A stretch of 64,000 bases of DNA from Butyrivibrio sp. YAB3001 (GTDB lineage: Bacteria > Bacillota > Clostridia > Lachnospirales > Lachnospiraceae). The notes beneath the pieces are model-generated. The model was given only the letters and a program-made list of their open reading frames with translations. It was not told the DNA's origin and ran no database searches. Positions 25,275 to 34,406 of this stretch are shown piece after piece. The position numbers and the translations under genes were made by a program. The DNA is taken from positions 678,833 to 742,832 of the forward strand of contig NZ_FOKR01000002.1 in the NCBI RefSeq assembly GCF_900112195.1. The letters are read 5' to 3'. The number at the start of each line of letters is the position of its first letter. The first letter of the stretch is position 1.

Positions 25275-26540
25275 TTAACTCAATGGATTTGCATAATAAT
25301 CCTTGATTTCTGTGTAGCCCTGCTCTGTAAGCTGCTGCTTCTGGAATTTTTTATTCTTGTTCATTCTTACAACAAGAACGCTTCTTCCGTTTTCTCTTTC
25401 CTTCTGAGCTTCTGAAATGATCTGTGCAAGACGCTCACCCTTGATGCCTTTTTCGATAAGGAAGGCAACCTTCTTACTCTCTCCCGGAATCTTAAAGCCT
25501 TCGTCCATCATTATCATGATGATTCGCTCAAATCCAATAGAGAAACCACAGGCTGGTGTGTCCTGTCCAAGGAATTTGCCAACCATCTTGTCGTAACGTC
25601 CGCCGCCACCGCAGCTTCCGCCGTACTGAGGCATAGCTACCTCAAAAATTGTTCCTGTATAGTAGCTCATTCCACGAACAAGTGTAGGATCAAATACCAT
25701 CTCAAACTGAGCTGACTTTGTAGCATCTACGCTGCTGATGATTTCTTCAAGGCTCTCTCTTACCTCAGCCTCTAAATAGTCACCAAGCATATCTGCAATT
25801 ATCTTAAGTCCGTCAAGACCATTCTTTCCTTCGCTTGCTCTGAAAAGATCAAGATACTTATCGATGCTTTCCTTATTAAAGCCGCTCTTTTCAAGTTCCT
25901 CTGCCACTCCGTCAATACCGATCTTATCCATCTTATCAAGAGTGATGAAAACATTATCATATTCTTCCTCAGGGAAACCGCTGTAAGCAGCCATTGCCTT
26001 AAGAATTCTTCTCTCATTTATACGGATCTTGAAGTCCTTAAAACCAAGTCTTCCAAGAGTTGTTGTTGTTGCCAGAATAAGCTCTATCTCTGCAAGGTTA
26101 GATGCTTCACCGAGGATATCGATATCGCACTGCATGAACTGGCGATATCTGCCCTTCTGAGGTCTGTCAGCTCTCCATACACTTCCCATCTGAAGAGCCT
26201 TAAATGGTGATGGAAGTTCATTTGCATGATTAGCATAGAAACGAACAAGCGGAACAGTAAGATCATATCTAAGCCCGGAATCTGTAAGGTCGTTCTCTTC
26301 CTTAGCTGTTTCAAGATTCAGCTTTTCTCCGCGCTTCATTACCTTAAATATAAGTTTCTCATTTTCACCGCCCTGCTTGCTGTTTAGATTTGCAAGTGAC
26401 TCAACTGCCGGTGTTTCAATAGAAGTAAAACCAAACTCTGCATAAGTTTTCTTAATAACGCCTATGCAATAATCCCTAAGCTGCATCTCAGCAGGGAGAA
26501 TATCTTTCATGCCTGTAACAGGCTTCTTGATCAATGCCAT
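25275..26540 (-). CDS. hisS: HisS, histidyl-tRNA synthetase
   Basis: The 421-residue class II synthetase has the DLTVPLVRFYANH stretch, motif 2 (around 118-137, with GRYRQFMQCD), the histidine-binding LVRGMSYYTG (about 287-296) and motif 3 GFSIGFERI (about 332-340). A C-terminal anticodon-binding domain of about 80 residues follows. The length is normal. AGGAAGG precedes the ATG. The 97-bp upstream gap is too short for a T-box leader and I saw none. The gene is not paired with aspS here; rhaM follows directly. Confidence 0.97.
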   Translation of the reverse strand: MALIKKPVTGMKDILPAEMQLRDYCIGVIKKTYAEFGFTSIETPAVESLANLNSKQGGENEKLIFKVMKRGEKLNLETAKEENDLTDSGLRYDLTVPLVRFYANHANELPSPFKALQMGSVWRADRPQKGRYRQFMQCDIDILGEASNLAEIELILATTTTLGRLGFKDFKIRINERRILKAMAAYSGFPEEEYDNVFITLDKMDKIGIDGVAEELEKSGFNKESIDKYLDLFRASEGKNGLDGLKIIADMLGDYLEAEVRESLEEIISSVDATKSAQFEMVFDPTLVRGMSYYTGTIFEVAMPQYGGSCGGGGRYDKMVGKFLGQDTPACGFSIGFERIIMIMMDEGFKIPGESKKVAFLIEKGIKGERLAQIISEAQKERENGRSVLVVRMNKNKKFQKQQLTEQGYTEIKDYYANPLS

Positions 26541-26637
26541 AAATCAACCTTCCTCATACCTTAAATTTCATAAATTATTTATACATTTCCTAAATTACTA
26601 TACACATTCACCATGTTCTTTGCAAGATTTATCCGTT

Positions 26638-28593
26638 TTATCCATTATGATCCTTGAGGAACTGTAAAAACTGTTCTTTTGGCATTGGGCGCGCATAAAA
26701 GAATCCCTGAATGTGGTCACAGCCAAGTTTTATAAGCTGTCTTGCCTGTTCACCAGTTTCAATACCCTCAGCAACAATTTCTTTCTTAAGTGACTTTATT
26801 ATCTTTATAAGATTTATCATCACCATATAAGAAACTTCTGACTCAAAGGCTGACTGAATAATGCTCTTATCCAGTTTAAAGATAGTAACAGGCATGGTTG
26901 CCACTCTTGCAATATTTGAATAACCGGTTCCAAAATCATCCATAGAAAACTTAAAGCCCATTTCCATAAGCTTTTTTATGTTCTCATCCATAACCGAGGT
27001 TATTCCCTGTTCATAGGTCTCAGTTATCTCAAAATTTATCTCAGTTGGCGCTACCTTGTATTTATCAAGCGTTCCCATGATATTATCCACAAGATTTGCC
27101 TGAATACAGTCAACCACAGAAAGGTTTACTTCTACATACTCAAGACCATGTTTTCTCGCATCAGTGGCAGAAAACAGATCGCACACCGTTGAAAGAACAT
27201 ACTTGTCTATAGAAAGAATTGTTCCGTTTCTCTCAGCTATCGGCATAAGTATCGCAGGCGAGATAAACCCAAGATGTGGATCCTTTAATCTAAGAAGTGC
27301 CTCGCAGGATGAGAATTTTCCTGTCACAGGTGTATAGATTGGCTGATAGTAAACCTCTAACAGTTCATCCTCTATAGCTCTTTTTACGATATTATCAATC
27401 TTCTTGTCATGCTCAACAACCTTAAGATTAAGGTCAGCAACCCTAAGGATTTCTCTACTCTGCTTGGAAAGTGCCTTATCAAGCACGTCTCTTATCTCAC
27501 TATATCTTTCGATACTTGACACTTCATCGGGAAAAGCTATGGCATAAGGAGTTTCAAATAATTTCTTTTGCTCATTACCTATTTTCCAGGTATCCTTAAA
27601 TCTTTTGCGTATCTGCTCCGCGGTCTTTTCGACTACAATTTCATCAGGCGTAACTCCCGGGAATAAAATTACAAAGTCATCCAGTTCAGGATAAAAAACA
27701 TATCCGTTTGGAGCAAGCTGTTTTAAATAATCAGAAATCTGATTAAGAAGCTCAGATGAATCTTCAAGCGTTTCTTCCCCAAGGATTGTTGTAAGCCTGT
27801 CAATTCTTATTCCTAAAAGAGTAAACTCTTTTTTCTGCAAAAGATTTGTTGTAATGGTAAAGCGAAGAGCATTCTTGGTTCCTGCCCCTGACATGCTGTC
27901 CACAAATTCGCTGGGATTTTGGAATGTATATACGCACAAAAGAAGCGCTATTGAAACGCTAAATTCAAAGATTGAGCTTGACTTTGTTAATATCCTGATA
28001 GGGATTCCCAAAACCATCAGCGCAAAATATATCCAGAGCGCAGTTGCTTTTTCGGAGCTCAGGGATTTTGAATACTTTGTAAGAAGATACGCTGCGAAAA
28101 TAAAATACAGATAAACATTTATATTAACGGAAGCTCCCTGGGGATAAATATAATCAATTTTTCCATCTTCAGTAAATACAAAGAATATATTGGTAAAGTA
28201 TCCCACAAGATAAAAAATCATAGAGTACATCGTCGGAATGACGATAAGGAGTTTTTTACGAATACTCTTACTTTCTATCTGAAAGATGCTCATGACATAG
28301 CAAATGGAGAAATACGGAACAAGATATGTAAAAAGTTTCTCAACAAGAACGATAAGACAATTTGCCTCATAACCGATTATTTCTTTTGCCAGATCGTTAT
28401 AAAGATATAAATTATGGAAAAGCCCCATAATATTCAGCATAAATGCATCAATGACAAGCGCACCAAAAATATGCCTCTGCTTATTAAAGTACTTTTCCTC
28501 TGAAAGATGGATCATAAGAGTTACTATAATAAGCACAAGTGATGCAACTGAAAAACAGATATCATAGGTTTGAGGGTTAGTCAAAAATTCCAT
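26638..28593 (-). CDS. membrane protein with degenerate GGDEF and intact EAL domain (probable c-di-GMP phosphodiesterase)
   Basis: The 651-residue protein has about seven N-terminal membrane helices (10-225), a GGDEF-like domain whose signature is lost (YPELDD near 301-306), and a C-terminal EAL domain. Catalytic motifs are kept: E431-A-L, NFEITE (520-525), DDFGTGYSN (D552, D553), KLDKS (K573), EGIE (E609, E612) and QGFF (629-632). It should hydrolyse c-di-GMP to pGpG, with the membrane part sensing an unknown signal. It starts 2 bp after the stop of a paralogue of the same layout, with AAGAAGG as ribosome site. Confidence 0.92.
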   Translation of the reverse strand: MEFLTNPQTYDICFSVASLVLIIVTLMIHLSEEKYFNKQRHIFGALVIDAFMLNIMGLFHNLYLYNDLAKEIIGYEANCLIVLVEKLFTYLVPYFSICYVMSIFQIESKSIRKKLLIVIPTMYSMIFYLVGYFTNIFFVFTEDGKIDYIYPQGASVNINVYLYFIFAAYLLTKYSKSLSSEKATALWIYFALMVLGIPIRILTKSSSIFEFSVSIALLLCVYTFQNPSEFVDSMSGAGTKNALRFTITTNLLQKKEFTLLGIRIDRLTTILGEETLEDSSELLNQISDYLKQLAPNGYVFYPELDDFVILFPGVTPDEIVVEKTAEQIRKRFKDTWKIGNEQKKLFETPYAIAFPDEVSSIERYSEIRDVLDKALSKQSREILRVADLNLKVVEHDKKIDNIVKRAIEDELLEVYYQPIYTPVTGKFSSCEALLRLKDPHLGFISPAILMPIAERNGTILSIDKYVLSTVCDLFSATDARKHGLEYVEVNLSVVDCIQANLVDNIMGTLDKYKVAPTEINFEITETYEQGITSVMDENIKKLMEMGFKFSMDDFGTGYSNIARVATMPVTIFKLDKSIIQSAFESEVSYMVMINLIKIIKSLKKEIVAEGIETGEQARQLIKLGCDHIQGFFYARPMPKEQFLQFLKDHNG

Positions 28594-28595
28594 GT

Positions 28596-30548
28596 TTAAC
28601 CTTCTTCAAAATAAGCATCGATACATTTTACAAATGAACTATCTTTTACAGGTTTTCCAATGTAATCACCCATGAGATAATCACATCCGATTTCTTCAGC
28701 AATCGCTTTTTCATCGGGAGACTCTATCTCTGTAGCCCCAACAAAAATACTGACATCATGGAAAAGATTCACCATACCTTCTGTCACTATCTTCATCTTT
28801 GGTGAATTAAGTGCAGCTCTTAAGACATCAATGTCTAGATTCACCTGCATTACGGGGAGTGATAAAATACGGTCAAGGTCACCGTAGCCACTTCCAAATT
28901 TATCTACAATGATAGAGCTGTTCATGTCACCCATAAGCCGCAGATTGCGCTCTGCTACCTTACTCATGGTAGTAAGAGTAGTCTCAGAAAGCTTAAGGCT
29001 TATCCATGAAGCCTCTGCCTTCTCTTCTCTTAAAATCTTCTTTATCCTTCTTATAAAATCATTCTTTGATATTTCTCCCTGGGATAATCCGACAATAGCC
29101 CTGTATTTACCATTCTTGTCCCCCGCATTCCAGAAAGAAAGTGCTCTGCAGGCACGCCTGTAAACAAACTCATCAGTATCAATAAGAGCCTGTGTAGTTT
29201 TAAGTTCAGGGATATGCTTTCTCATATCCACTTCATCATTATTTTCATCTAACGGAAAAAACAGTACGTCTGCGCAATAATTTATTCTGTATATTTTAGA
29301 CACAAGCGGCTGATATCTGATTACCGCAGTCTTATTATCAAGATTATTCCTTGCAAGCAGGTCATAGTCCTTAAACTTCTTTACTTTTCTTAATTCAACT
29401 CCTTCTACCTCTACTATCGTTTCCTTATTATCTGTGATATCTTCCGTGATTATCTCAACCTTACTCATAAGTTCTGAAGGTGTTGAATAATTTTCAGGAT
29501 ATCGCATCATAAAGCAATGTCCCTCAATCTTTATCGCCATGCCCGAGCAGTTCCAGGGCTCATTAAGCCTTTTGGCTATGACTTCCATAAGTTTTCGTTC
29601 TTTTGCCTTATCCTCACTATGAACTGTCACAGCAAAAACATAGTCCGAATATTTATATGCATAAGCCTGAAGTCTGAATTCTTTAAAGCCAATTCCCCTT
29701 AAATACTTAGCTATCCTTTTGATGACTATCATCGACTGTGCATAGCCAATCTCAGCGCTAAGAGCAGACGCGTTATCTATTGTCACAAAAATAGTACAAT
29801 GAGAGCCTTTAAGTTTTATTTTAAGGTCTACGCCTTCAAGAAAAGCTTTTCTGTTTAAGACATTTAAAGTCTCATCCACCATCTCGCTTGGATTCTGCAA
29901 AGTAATATAAACCAAAGTCGCGCTTACTGCGTTACAGAAATTCTCGATAAGAACTGTCGGGTAAAAAAACTGTATCAGAATCCCGGAAAGAATAAAGAAT
30001 ACGTAAGAAGCAATCGCAACCCTTGTTTTCAGTATCATATAACTGTTATATTTGAACATCAGATAAAGCCCTGCTGCTATATAATACGCAGCAAGGACAT
30101 AGTATATCCAGATAAGAAAATCGCGATGGTATAGACCGTCTTCAGAATAATGGAATAAAACCGGATAAAAAAGGTTTACCAGTACCAGAAATGCTCCCAC
30201 ACTATATGCAAGCAAAACTGTCACAAAACTCTTTAATTCCTTATAGTTAACATAGATATCCAAAACGGACATAATATAAAGAAAATAACACAGCGCAGAT
30301 GCTAAATGCGCAAGAAAATAGACAGAACCTGAAAACATTTCTGCAGGATGATACCAGAATGCCGTACTTGGCCTCATCTGCAAAAGTGTTTCAACACGTT
30401 CTGAGACAGTCGCCATAAATACAGCGACTATAAGCAGACCATAAGCTCTTTGCCTGTACGCAGGAACCGTTCTTCTTGCCAAAGAGGTTACGGCAATTGT
30501 AGCCAATATACATAAAGCGCAAATATCAAAGTAGTAATTATACTGCAT
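28596..30548 (-). CDS. membrane protein with degenerate GGDEF and degenerate EAL domains
   Basis: The 650-residue protein mirrors its downstream neighbour: about seven membrane helices (5-215), the shared LQNPSEMVD sequence at the end of the membrane part, a GGDEF-like region with no signature, then an EAL-like region. Catalytic positions are lost. The EAL motif site reads CADVLFF (425-431), DDFGTGYSN becomes VDKFGSGYGD (548-557), and KLD becomes VNLD. It is therefore unlikely to hydrolyse c-di-GMP and may bind it or regulate the active paralogue. GGAGG precedes the ATG. Clearly a tandem duplication followed by decay or change of role. Confidence 0.88.
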   Translation of the reverse strand: MQYNYYFDICALCILATIAVTSLARRTVPAYRQRAYGLLIVAVFMATVSERVETLLQMRPSTAFWYHPAEMFSGSVYFLAHLASALCYFLYIMSVLDIYVNYKELKSFVTVLLAYSVGAFLVLVNLFYPVLFHYSEDGLYHRDFLIWIYYVLAAYYIAAGLYLMFKYNSYMILKTRVAIASYVFFILSGILIQFFYPTVLIENFCNAVSATLVYITLQNPSEMVDETLNVLNRKAFLEGVDLKIKLKGSHCTIFVTIDNASALSAEIGYAQSMIVIKRIAKYLRGIGFKEFRLQAYAYKYSDYVFAVTVHSEDKAKERKLMEVIAKRLNEPWNCSGMAIKIEGHCFMMRYPENYSTPSELMSKVEIITEDITDNKETIVEVEGVELRKVKKFKDYDLLARNNLDNKTAVIRYQPLVSKIYRINYCADVLFFPLDENNDEVDMRKHIPELKTTQALIDTDEFVYRRACRALSFWNAGDKNGKYRAIVGLSQGEISKNDFIRRIKKILREEKAEASWISLKLSETTLTTMSKVAERNLRLMGDMNSSIIVDKFGSGYGDLDRILSLPVMQVNLDIDVLRAALNSPKMKIVTEGMVNLFHDVSIFVGATEIESPDEKAIAEEIGCDYLMGDYIGKPVKDSSFVKCIDAYFEEG

Positions 30549-30572
30549 GCGCCAGCCTCCAATTAAAACCGG

Positions 30573-30833
30573 TCAAAGCCATTTCAGCGGATTACTGATT
30601 ACTTTGGCTTTTGCCATCAGATCGTCAAGATTCCCCCTTAAATAATCCTCCAGCCTGCTGATTTCATCTTTGGAATAGCCATTATGACTGATAATCCTGC
30701 ATTCCGGAAGAACTCCTTCTGCCATATCAGTGCCTTTATCTCCATCTCTTTCAAATTTAACGTGAACAACCTTGTTATTATCCTTATCATGCACGATGGC
30801 AGAATAGGTCATTGTCATATTTTCACCAGGCAT
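30573..30833 (-). CDS. small hypothetical protein, 86 aa
   Basis: I do not recognise this protein. It is soluble, with a predicted beta-rich first half (MTMTYSAIVHDKDNNKVVHV) and a helical tail (SKDEISRLEDYLRGNLDDLMAKAK). There is no signal peptide or cysteine. GGAG lies ten bases before the ATG at 30833; a start at the Met six codons later is possible. It lies 24 bp upstream of the degenerate EAL gene and may be co-transcribed with the two EAL genes; the strong terminator at 30871-30908 isolates it from the arabinan locus upstream. Codon use resembles its neighbours, so I think it is real. Confidence 0.7.
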   Translation of the reverse strand: MPGENMTMTYSAIVHDKDNNKVVHVKFERDGDKGTDMAEGVLPECRIISHNGYSKDEISRLEDYLRGNLDDLMAKAKVISNPLKWL

Positions 30834-30852
30834 TTTTGTTTTTCTCCAAGAA

Positions 30853-30874
30853 TTTTATTTCATATGAAATAAAA
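30853..30874. promoter_or_regulatory. perfect 22-bp AT-rich palindrome upstream of the 86-aa gene
   Basis: TTTTATTTCATATGAAATAAAA is an exact inverted repeat with no loop, centred at 30863/30864. It abuts the terminator and lies 20 bp before the start codon at 30833. A dimeric repressor could bind it, but AT-rich palindromes also occur by chance in such DNA. Confidence 0.3.
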
Positions 30875-30908
30875 AAGTGTTATCGGAAAGCGTAAATCCG
30901 ATAACACT
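30871..30908 (-). terminator. strong terminator ending the arabinan/GH43 gene set
   Basis: AGTGTTATCGGA pairs perfectly with TCCGATAACACT (12 bp) around a 9-nt loop, and the minus strand continues TTTTTATTT. It stands 111 bp after the stop codon of the last gene of the 18.6-kb set. Confidence 0.88.
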
Positions 30909-31018
30909 ATTATACGTCAATTATTGTTTTTTTGATACCCTAATATATGCTTAAACGATTACCATTTGATAACGCAATCCTAAATTAACTATAATTTAAG
31001 ATGCATGAAACATTTTTT

Positions 31019-31333
31019 TCATTTGTTTCGAAACAATTTAAAACAATAATATCCACCTGCCATCACTGCAGAAAGAATGGATATGCTGATGATAGTTTTT
31101 ATATTGAAATGGAGGTATCCTAAAGAGACAAAACTTATTATCATCAGCATGGCAAACATCCACGCAAACCCAAGACATATAACCATGATAAATGAAAGGA
31201 ATTTCAATAAAACATCTTTAATGTCCAGTCTTTGGTCATAGCCTTGTTCTTTGACTTTTTCTGCTACAGATATCAGATTTTGAACTGAGTCTGTTATTTC
31301 ATTGTTTCTTTTTTCGTTATCATTTAAATTCAT
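31019..31333 (-). CDS. small two-helix membrane protein, 104 aa
   Basis: I do not recognise a family. Residues 1-40 are charged and helical (NEITDSVQNLISVAEKVKEQ). Two membrane helices follow: about 45-72 (LLKFLSFIMVICLGFAWMFA) and 78-98 (TIISISILSAVMAGGYY). The short tail is KLFRNK. The ATG comes one base after the GH43 stop codon, so it is the last gene of the arabinan set and is translated with it. It resembles phage-holin or YrhC-like small membrane proteins in shape only. A role beside the secreted GH43 enzyme is a guess. Confidence 0.75.
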   Translation of the reverse strand: MNLNDNEKRNNEITDSVQNLISVAEKVKEQGYDQRLDIKDVLLKFLSFIMVICLGFAWMFAMLMIISFVSLGYLHFNIKTIISISILSAVMAGGYYCFKLFRNK

Positions 31334-31334
31334 A

Positions 31335-33302
31335 TCACTCTACCATCCTGCTGCCCCATAGAGTAACCTGAGTATTTTTCCCAAGACAGGTAAAAACAGT
31401 TGTTTCAAGACTGCTGCCTTCAATCTCCATGGTAAGAGCAACACCACTGAAGGTATCTCCATCTATATCAAGATTTATGTATGGTTTGCCTTCTTTAACA
31501 CTCCAGGTGCCCTGATAATCTCCGGAAACCGTCCCATCTTCCAAAAGAGAAATATGTTCTACTTCGTTCACCTCATACTTGGCAAAATTGATGTCAAGAC
31601 GATGGAAAATAATCTCATAATCGCCTGTTATCTGTGACTTATCAAGTCCATTTTCATCAAGTGTCTCACCATCTGTAAGGAACGGCGCCGCAACCAGCCA
31701 TCCATCCTCATTTACAAACAATTGATGTACCTTTACAAAATGTCCTTCATTGCCGCTTGTGGTCCTTGTATGGAATACAATATAAGCTTTCCCATCGTCA
31801 TCAACAAAAGCTGAATTATGTCCCTGCGCAACCTGTCCCTCACTCATGCTCTTCCATCTGTATCCGCCAAATAATCTCTCTCCCACAGGATGATTTATAT
31901 TAAGTGAATACGAATCATAAAATGGTGTGTGACCAAGTTCATCCTCATAAGGGCCATCAGGTGTTTTGGACCTGAACACTCTTATATTGTAGCCGCCTTT
32001 TGCCTCAAGGGCGCCATAGGAAATAAAAAGATAATAATAATCGCCTATTTTCTGGATATAAGAGCCCTCGCCTGACACGTAGCAGCCGCCTGCAATAAGC
32101 TTTCCAAAATATGCATCCGAGTGTTTATCAGTCTCATAGCTTACTGAATAGTCCCTAAGACCTGTTTCTTTGTCAAGCTTTAACATAAAGATACCGCCTG
32201 ACCAGGAACCGTAGGTCATCCAAAGATTACCATCATCATCATAAAATGCGCAAGGGTCTATACAATTTGGGAACTTATCTCCCCACTTTTTGTTGGCAAC
32301 TCCATTGGTGATGTATCTCTCAGGAAGTTCTCCCTCTCCGAGAACTTTTTCAACATCTGTCTCTTTGTAATTTGATTCATCAAATCCGCCATAGACAATG
32401 CTTCCAGCGTACTCATAAGGTCCCATTACATTATCTGCGGTAAGAAGAACTATATTGGATTTCCAGTTATCACCATTTGCACTTAAGTAAATGAGATATT
32501 TTCCCATTTCTTTACTGTAAATAATATCAGGCGCCCAAAGGTTCCCCCACCAGTCTCCGCTGTCATCATTCCACTGCCTTATCTTATCCCTCGTTTCCTG
32601 AGAAAGAGCTGACTTGAACTCATCATTTCTTTCAGTCCAGTCAAAAAGATCTGTAGTGGATGAGCAGCTTATATGTGTTCCAAAAATGTAGTAGGTTCCG
32701 TCAGTATCCTTAAAAATTGATGGATCATGACAACATGCAGTTTTGTTGTTTTTTGCATTTTCTCCAAACTGTCTTACCAGCATAGTCATCTTAAGGTTAA
32801 GCACGCACCTAACCATTGCCTCCTCACCGGCATATTTTATCTCAACATAAGGTCTGAAGCTGACTGTTTTCCCATCACCTGAAAGACTTGCACTATTTCC
32901 GGGATTCCCTGCATTGCCGCCAATAAGCTCACCGGATAAAGTTACTGTGTCTCCGGTTCTGATAGTATCAAAAATGTCAGGCATGGAACCTTCGCTTGCA
33001 GGCACAAGGCCTTTGTTGGTATAACTGAATTTTTTACCAGAGATTGAGTAATCAGGATTTTCATTGGAAATAGTCAGTGTATAGTGCACTATCTCCCCTT
33101 CTTCATAGGAATCTTTATCAGTTACAAGTGACACCGAAATTTTTTCCTGCGATTCTGTAAATCCGGTCTCTGGCTCTTTTTCTGCTAAAGACAAATCGCT
33201 TTCGCTATTATCTTTTCCACATCCGCTCCCCAGAGCTGTCACGGCAAGTAATGCTAAAGAAAGCAAAACAGCAACTCTTTTTTTAATAAATCTTATTTTC
33301 AT
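31335..33302 (-). CDS. GH43 lipoprotein, probable endo-alpha-1,5-L-arabinanase
   Basis: The 655-residue protein has a lipoprotein signal (LGSGC, lipidated C28), a beta-sandwich-like N-terminal domain (about 53-175), a five-bladed GH43 propeller (about 188-510), and a C-terminal beta-barrel domain (about 540-655) like that of long B. subtilis arabinanase Abn2. GH43 catalytic residues are visible: D193 (CCHDPS), D349 (NCIDP) and E412 (SGEGSY). SSTTDLFDWT is typical of arabinanases. It should cut arabinan at the cell surface. The ATG at 33302 overlaps the upstream GH43 gene by 20 bp; a GTG at 33323 would add seven residues that do not suit a signal peptide. Confidence 0.88.
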   Translation of the reverse strand: MKIRFIKKRVAVLLSLALLAVTALGSGCGKDNSESDLSLAEKEPETGFTESQEKISVSLVTDKDSYEEGEIVHYTLTISNENPDYSISGKKFSYTNKGLVPASEGSMPDIFDTIRTGDTVTLSGELIGGNAGNPGNSASLSGDGKTVSFRPYVEIKYAGEEAMVRCVLNLKMTMLVRQFGENAKNNKTACCHDPSIFKDTDGTYYIFGTHISCSSTTDLFDWTERNDEFKSALSQETRDKIRQWNDDSGDWWGNLWAPDIIYSKEMGKYLIYLSANGDNWKSNIVLLTADNVMGPYEYAGSIVYGGFDESNYKETDVEKVLGEGELPERYITNGVANKKWGDKFPNCIDPCAFYDDDGNLWMTYGSWSGGIFMLKLDKETGLRDYSVSYETDKHSDAYFGKLIAGGCYVSGEGSYIQKIGDYYYLFISYGALEAKGGYNIRVFRSKTPDGPYEDELGHTPFYDSYSLNINHPVGERLFGGYRWKSMSEGQVAQGHNSAFVDDDGKAYIVFHTRTTSGNEGHFVKVHQLFVNEDGWLVAAPFLTDGETLDENGLDKSQITGDYEIIFHRLDINFAKYEVNEVEHISLLEDGTVSGDYQGTWSVKEGKPYINLDIDGDTFSGVALTMEIEGSSLETTVFTCLGKNTQVTLWGSRMVE

Positions 33303-34266
33303 AATCAAACACCGGCCATCCACATTTATCCCATTTTACTTCAATAAGCATCGTATGTCTGTTTGGATCATAGAGCGGATCTCCCTCAATTTCCTTATAG
33401 GTTCTTGCATGAAATACGCAAACATCTTTTCCATCTGTATCTTTTGTAAAACTGTTGTGCCCCGGACCATAAATACCTTTTTCCCTATCAGAGCAAAGAA
33501 CCGGTTTCTTCTCCTTTCTCCACTGCCTCGGGTCAAGAAGATTATCTCCCGCATCAATGCTCAGCATTCCCATGCAGTAGCACTCTCCTGTTGCGCTGGC
33601 GGAATAGGTCAGGAAAATTCTTTCGTTATTCTTGATAACAGCAGGTCCTTCATTTACCCAAATATCCACTCTTTCCCAGTCATAATCAGGAGTTGTCAAA
33701 AGAACCTGTGCTGTGGAAAGCTTGGTCGGAGTCTCCATCTTAGCTATGTAAAGGTTTGAAATACCTATGCCTGCTGCCACTTTCTCAGCCCATACATAAT
33801 AATAATCTCCGTTATTTTCAAAAATAGTAGCATCCAGACTAAAGCCCTTAAAGGAATAAATATCATCATCACTTCTCTGTATCATCCCTTTTTCAATCCA
33901 TTTATCATTTATTGGATCCTGTCCTTCGCACTCAAGGATATATGGTCTAAGTCTCCAGATGTCTTCCTCTCTTGAAGCTGCAAAATAAATGTAGAATTTC
34001 CCATCAAGATAGTGAAGTTCAGGCGCCCACACATGCTTACTCATATCTCCGTATTCATGCTTTTCCCATATGCATTTTTCGTCAGCTTCCTTAAGTCCCT
34101 CAAGAGTTTCGCTCTTTCTTAGAACAATCTTGTCATATTCAGGTACTGAAGCTGTAAAATAATAACATCCATCGCTGTGTCTATATACATAAGGATCCGC
34201 TCTTTGTTCTATAAAAGGATTATTGTACTTAGTTAGTTTTCCGTTTCTAGGCTTTGTCTCCATCAT
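33283..34266 (-). CDS. cytosolic GH43 family enzyme, probable exo-alpha-L-arabinofuranosidase
   Basis: The 327-residue protein is a single-domain GH43 propeller with no signal peptide. The base aspartate D24 is in QRADPYVY, the pKa-modulating D145 in GFSLDAT, and the acid E206 in WVNEGPAV. HVWAPELHY and GPGHNSF are common GH43 elements. Related proteins remove arabinofuranose from short oligosaccharides in the cytosol. Two ATGs (34266 and 34263) follow AGAGG; the second has better spacing. It precedes and overlaps the secreted GH43 gene, pairing extracellular cutting with intracellular finishing. Confidence 0.88.
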   Translation of the reverse strand: MMETKPRNGKLTKYNNPFIEQRADPYVYRHSDGCYYFTASVPEYDKIVLRKSETLEGLKEADEKCIWEKHEYGDMSKHVWAPELHYLDGKFYIYFAASREEDIWRLRPYILECEGQDPINDKWIEKGMIQRSDDDIYSFKGFSLDATIFENNGDYYYVWAEKVAAGIGISNLYIAKMETPTKLSTAQVLLTTPDYDWERVDIWVNEGPAVIKNNERIFLTYSASATGECYCMGMLSIDAGDNLLDPRQWRKEKKPVLCSDREKGIYGPGHNSFTKDTDGKDVCVFHARTYKEIEGDPLYDPNRHTMLIEVKWDKCGWPVFDYENKIY

Positions 34267-34362
34267 CCATCCTCTCGCATTTTTATTTGTTCGTTCATAT
34301 GAGCTTATAGGAAAAAACTGATCTGTTCACTTTTCCCTCAGACATAAGTCTTGCTCGAAACA

Positions 34363-34391
34363 GCGCTTCGAAAGTATTCCTCCCGAAGCGC
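34363..34391 (-). terminator. hairpin between the LamG lipoprotein gene and the GH43 genes
   Basis: GCGCTTCG and CGAAGCGC form an 8-bp stem with a 13-nt loop, 16 bp past the lipoprotein stop. The minus strand then reads TGTTTCGAG, a weak T-run, so this looks like a partial terminator or an mRNA 3' stabiliser. Confidence 0.5.
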
Positions 34392-34406
34392 CGGGTAGTA
34401 GAATTA

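Noticed and set aside
26541..26637. T-box riboswitch before hisS
   Set aside because: The gap is only 97 bp, with no specifier loop, T-box sequence or terminator pair visible.
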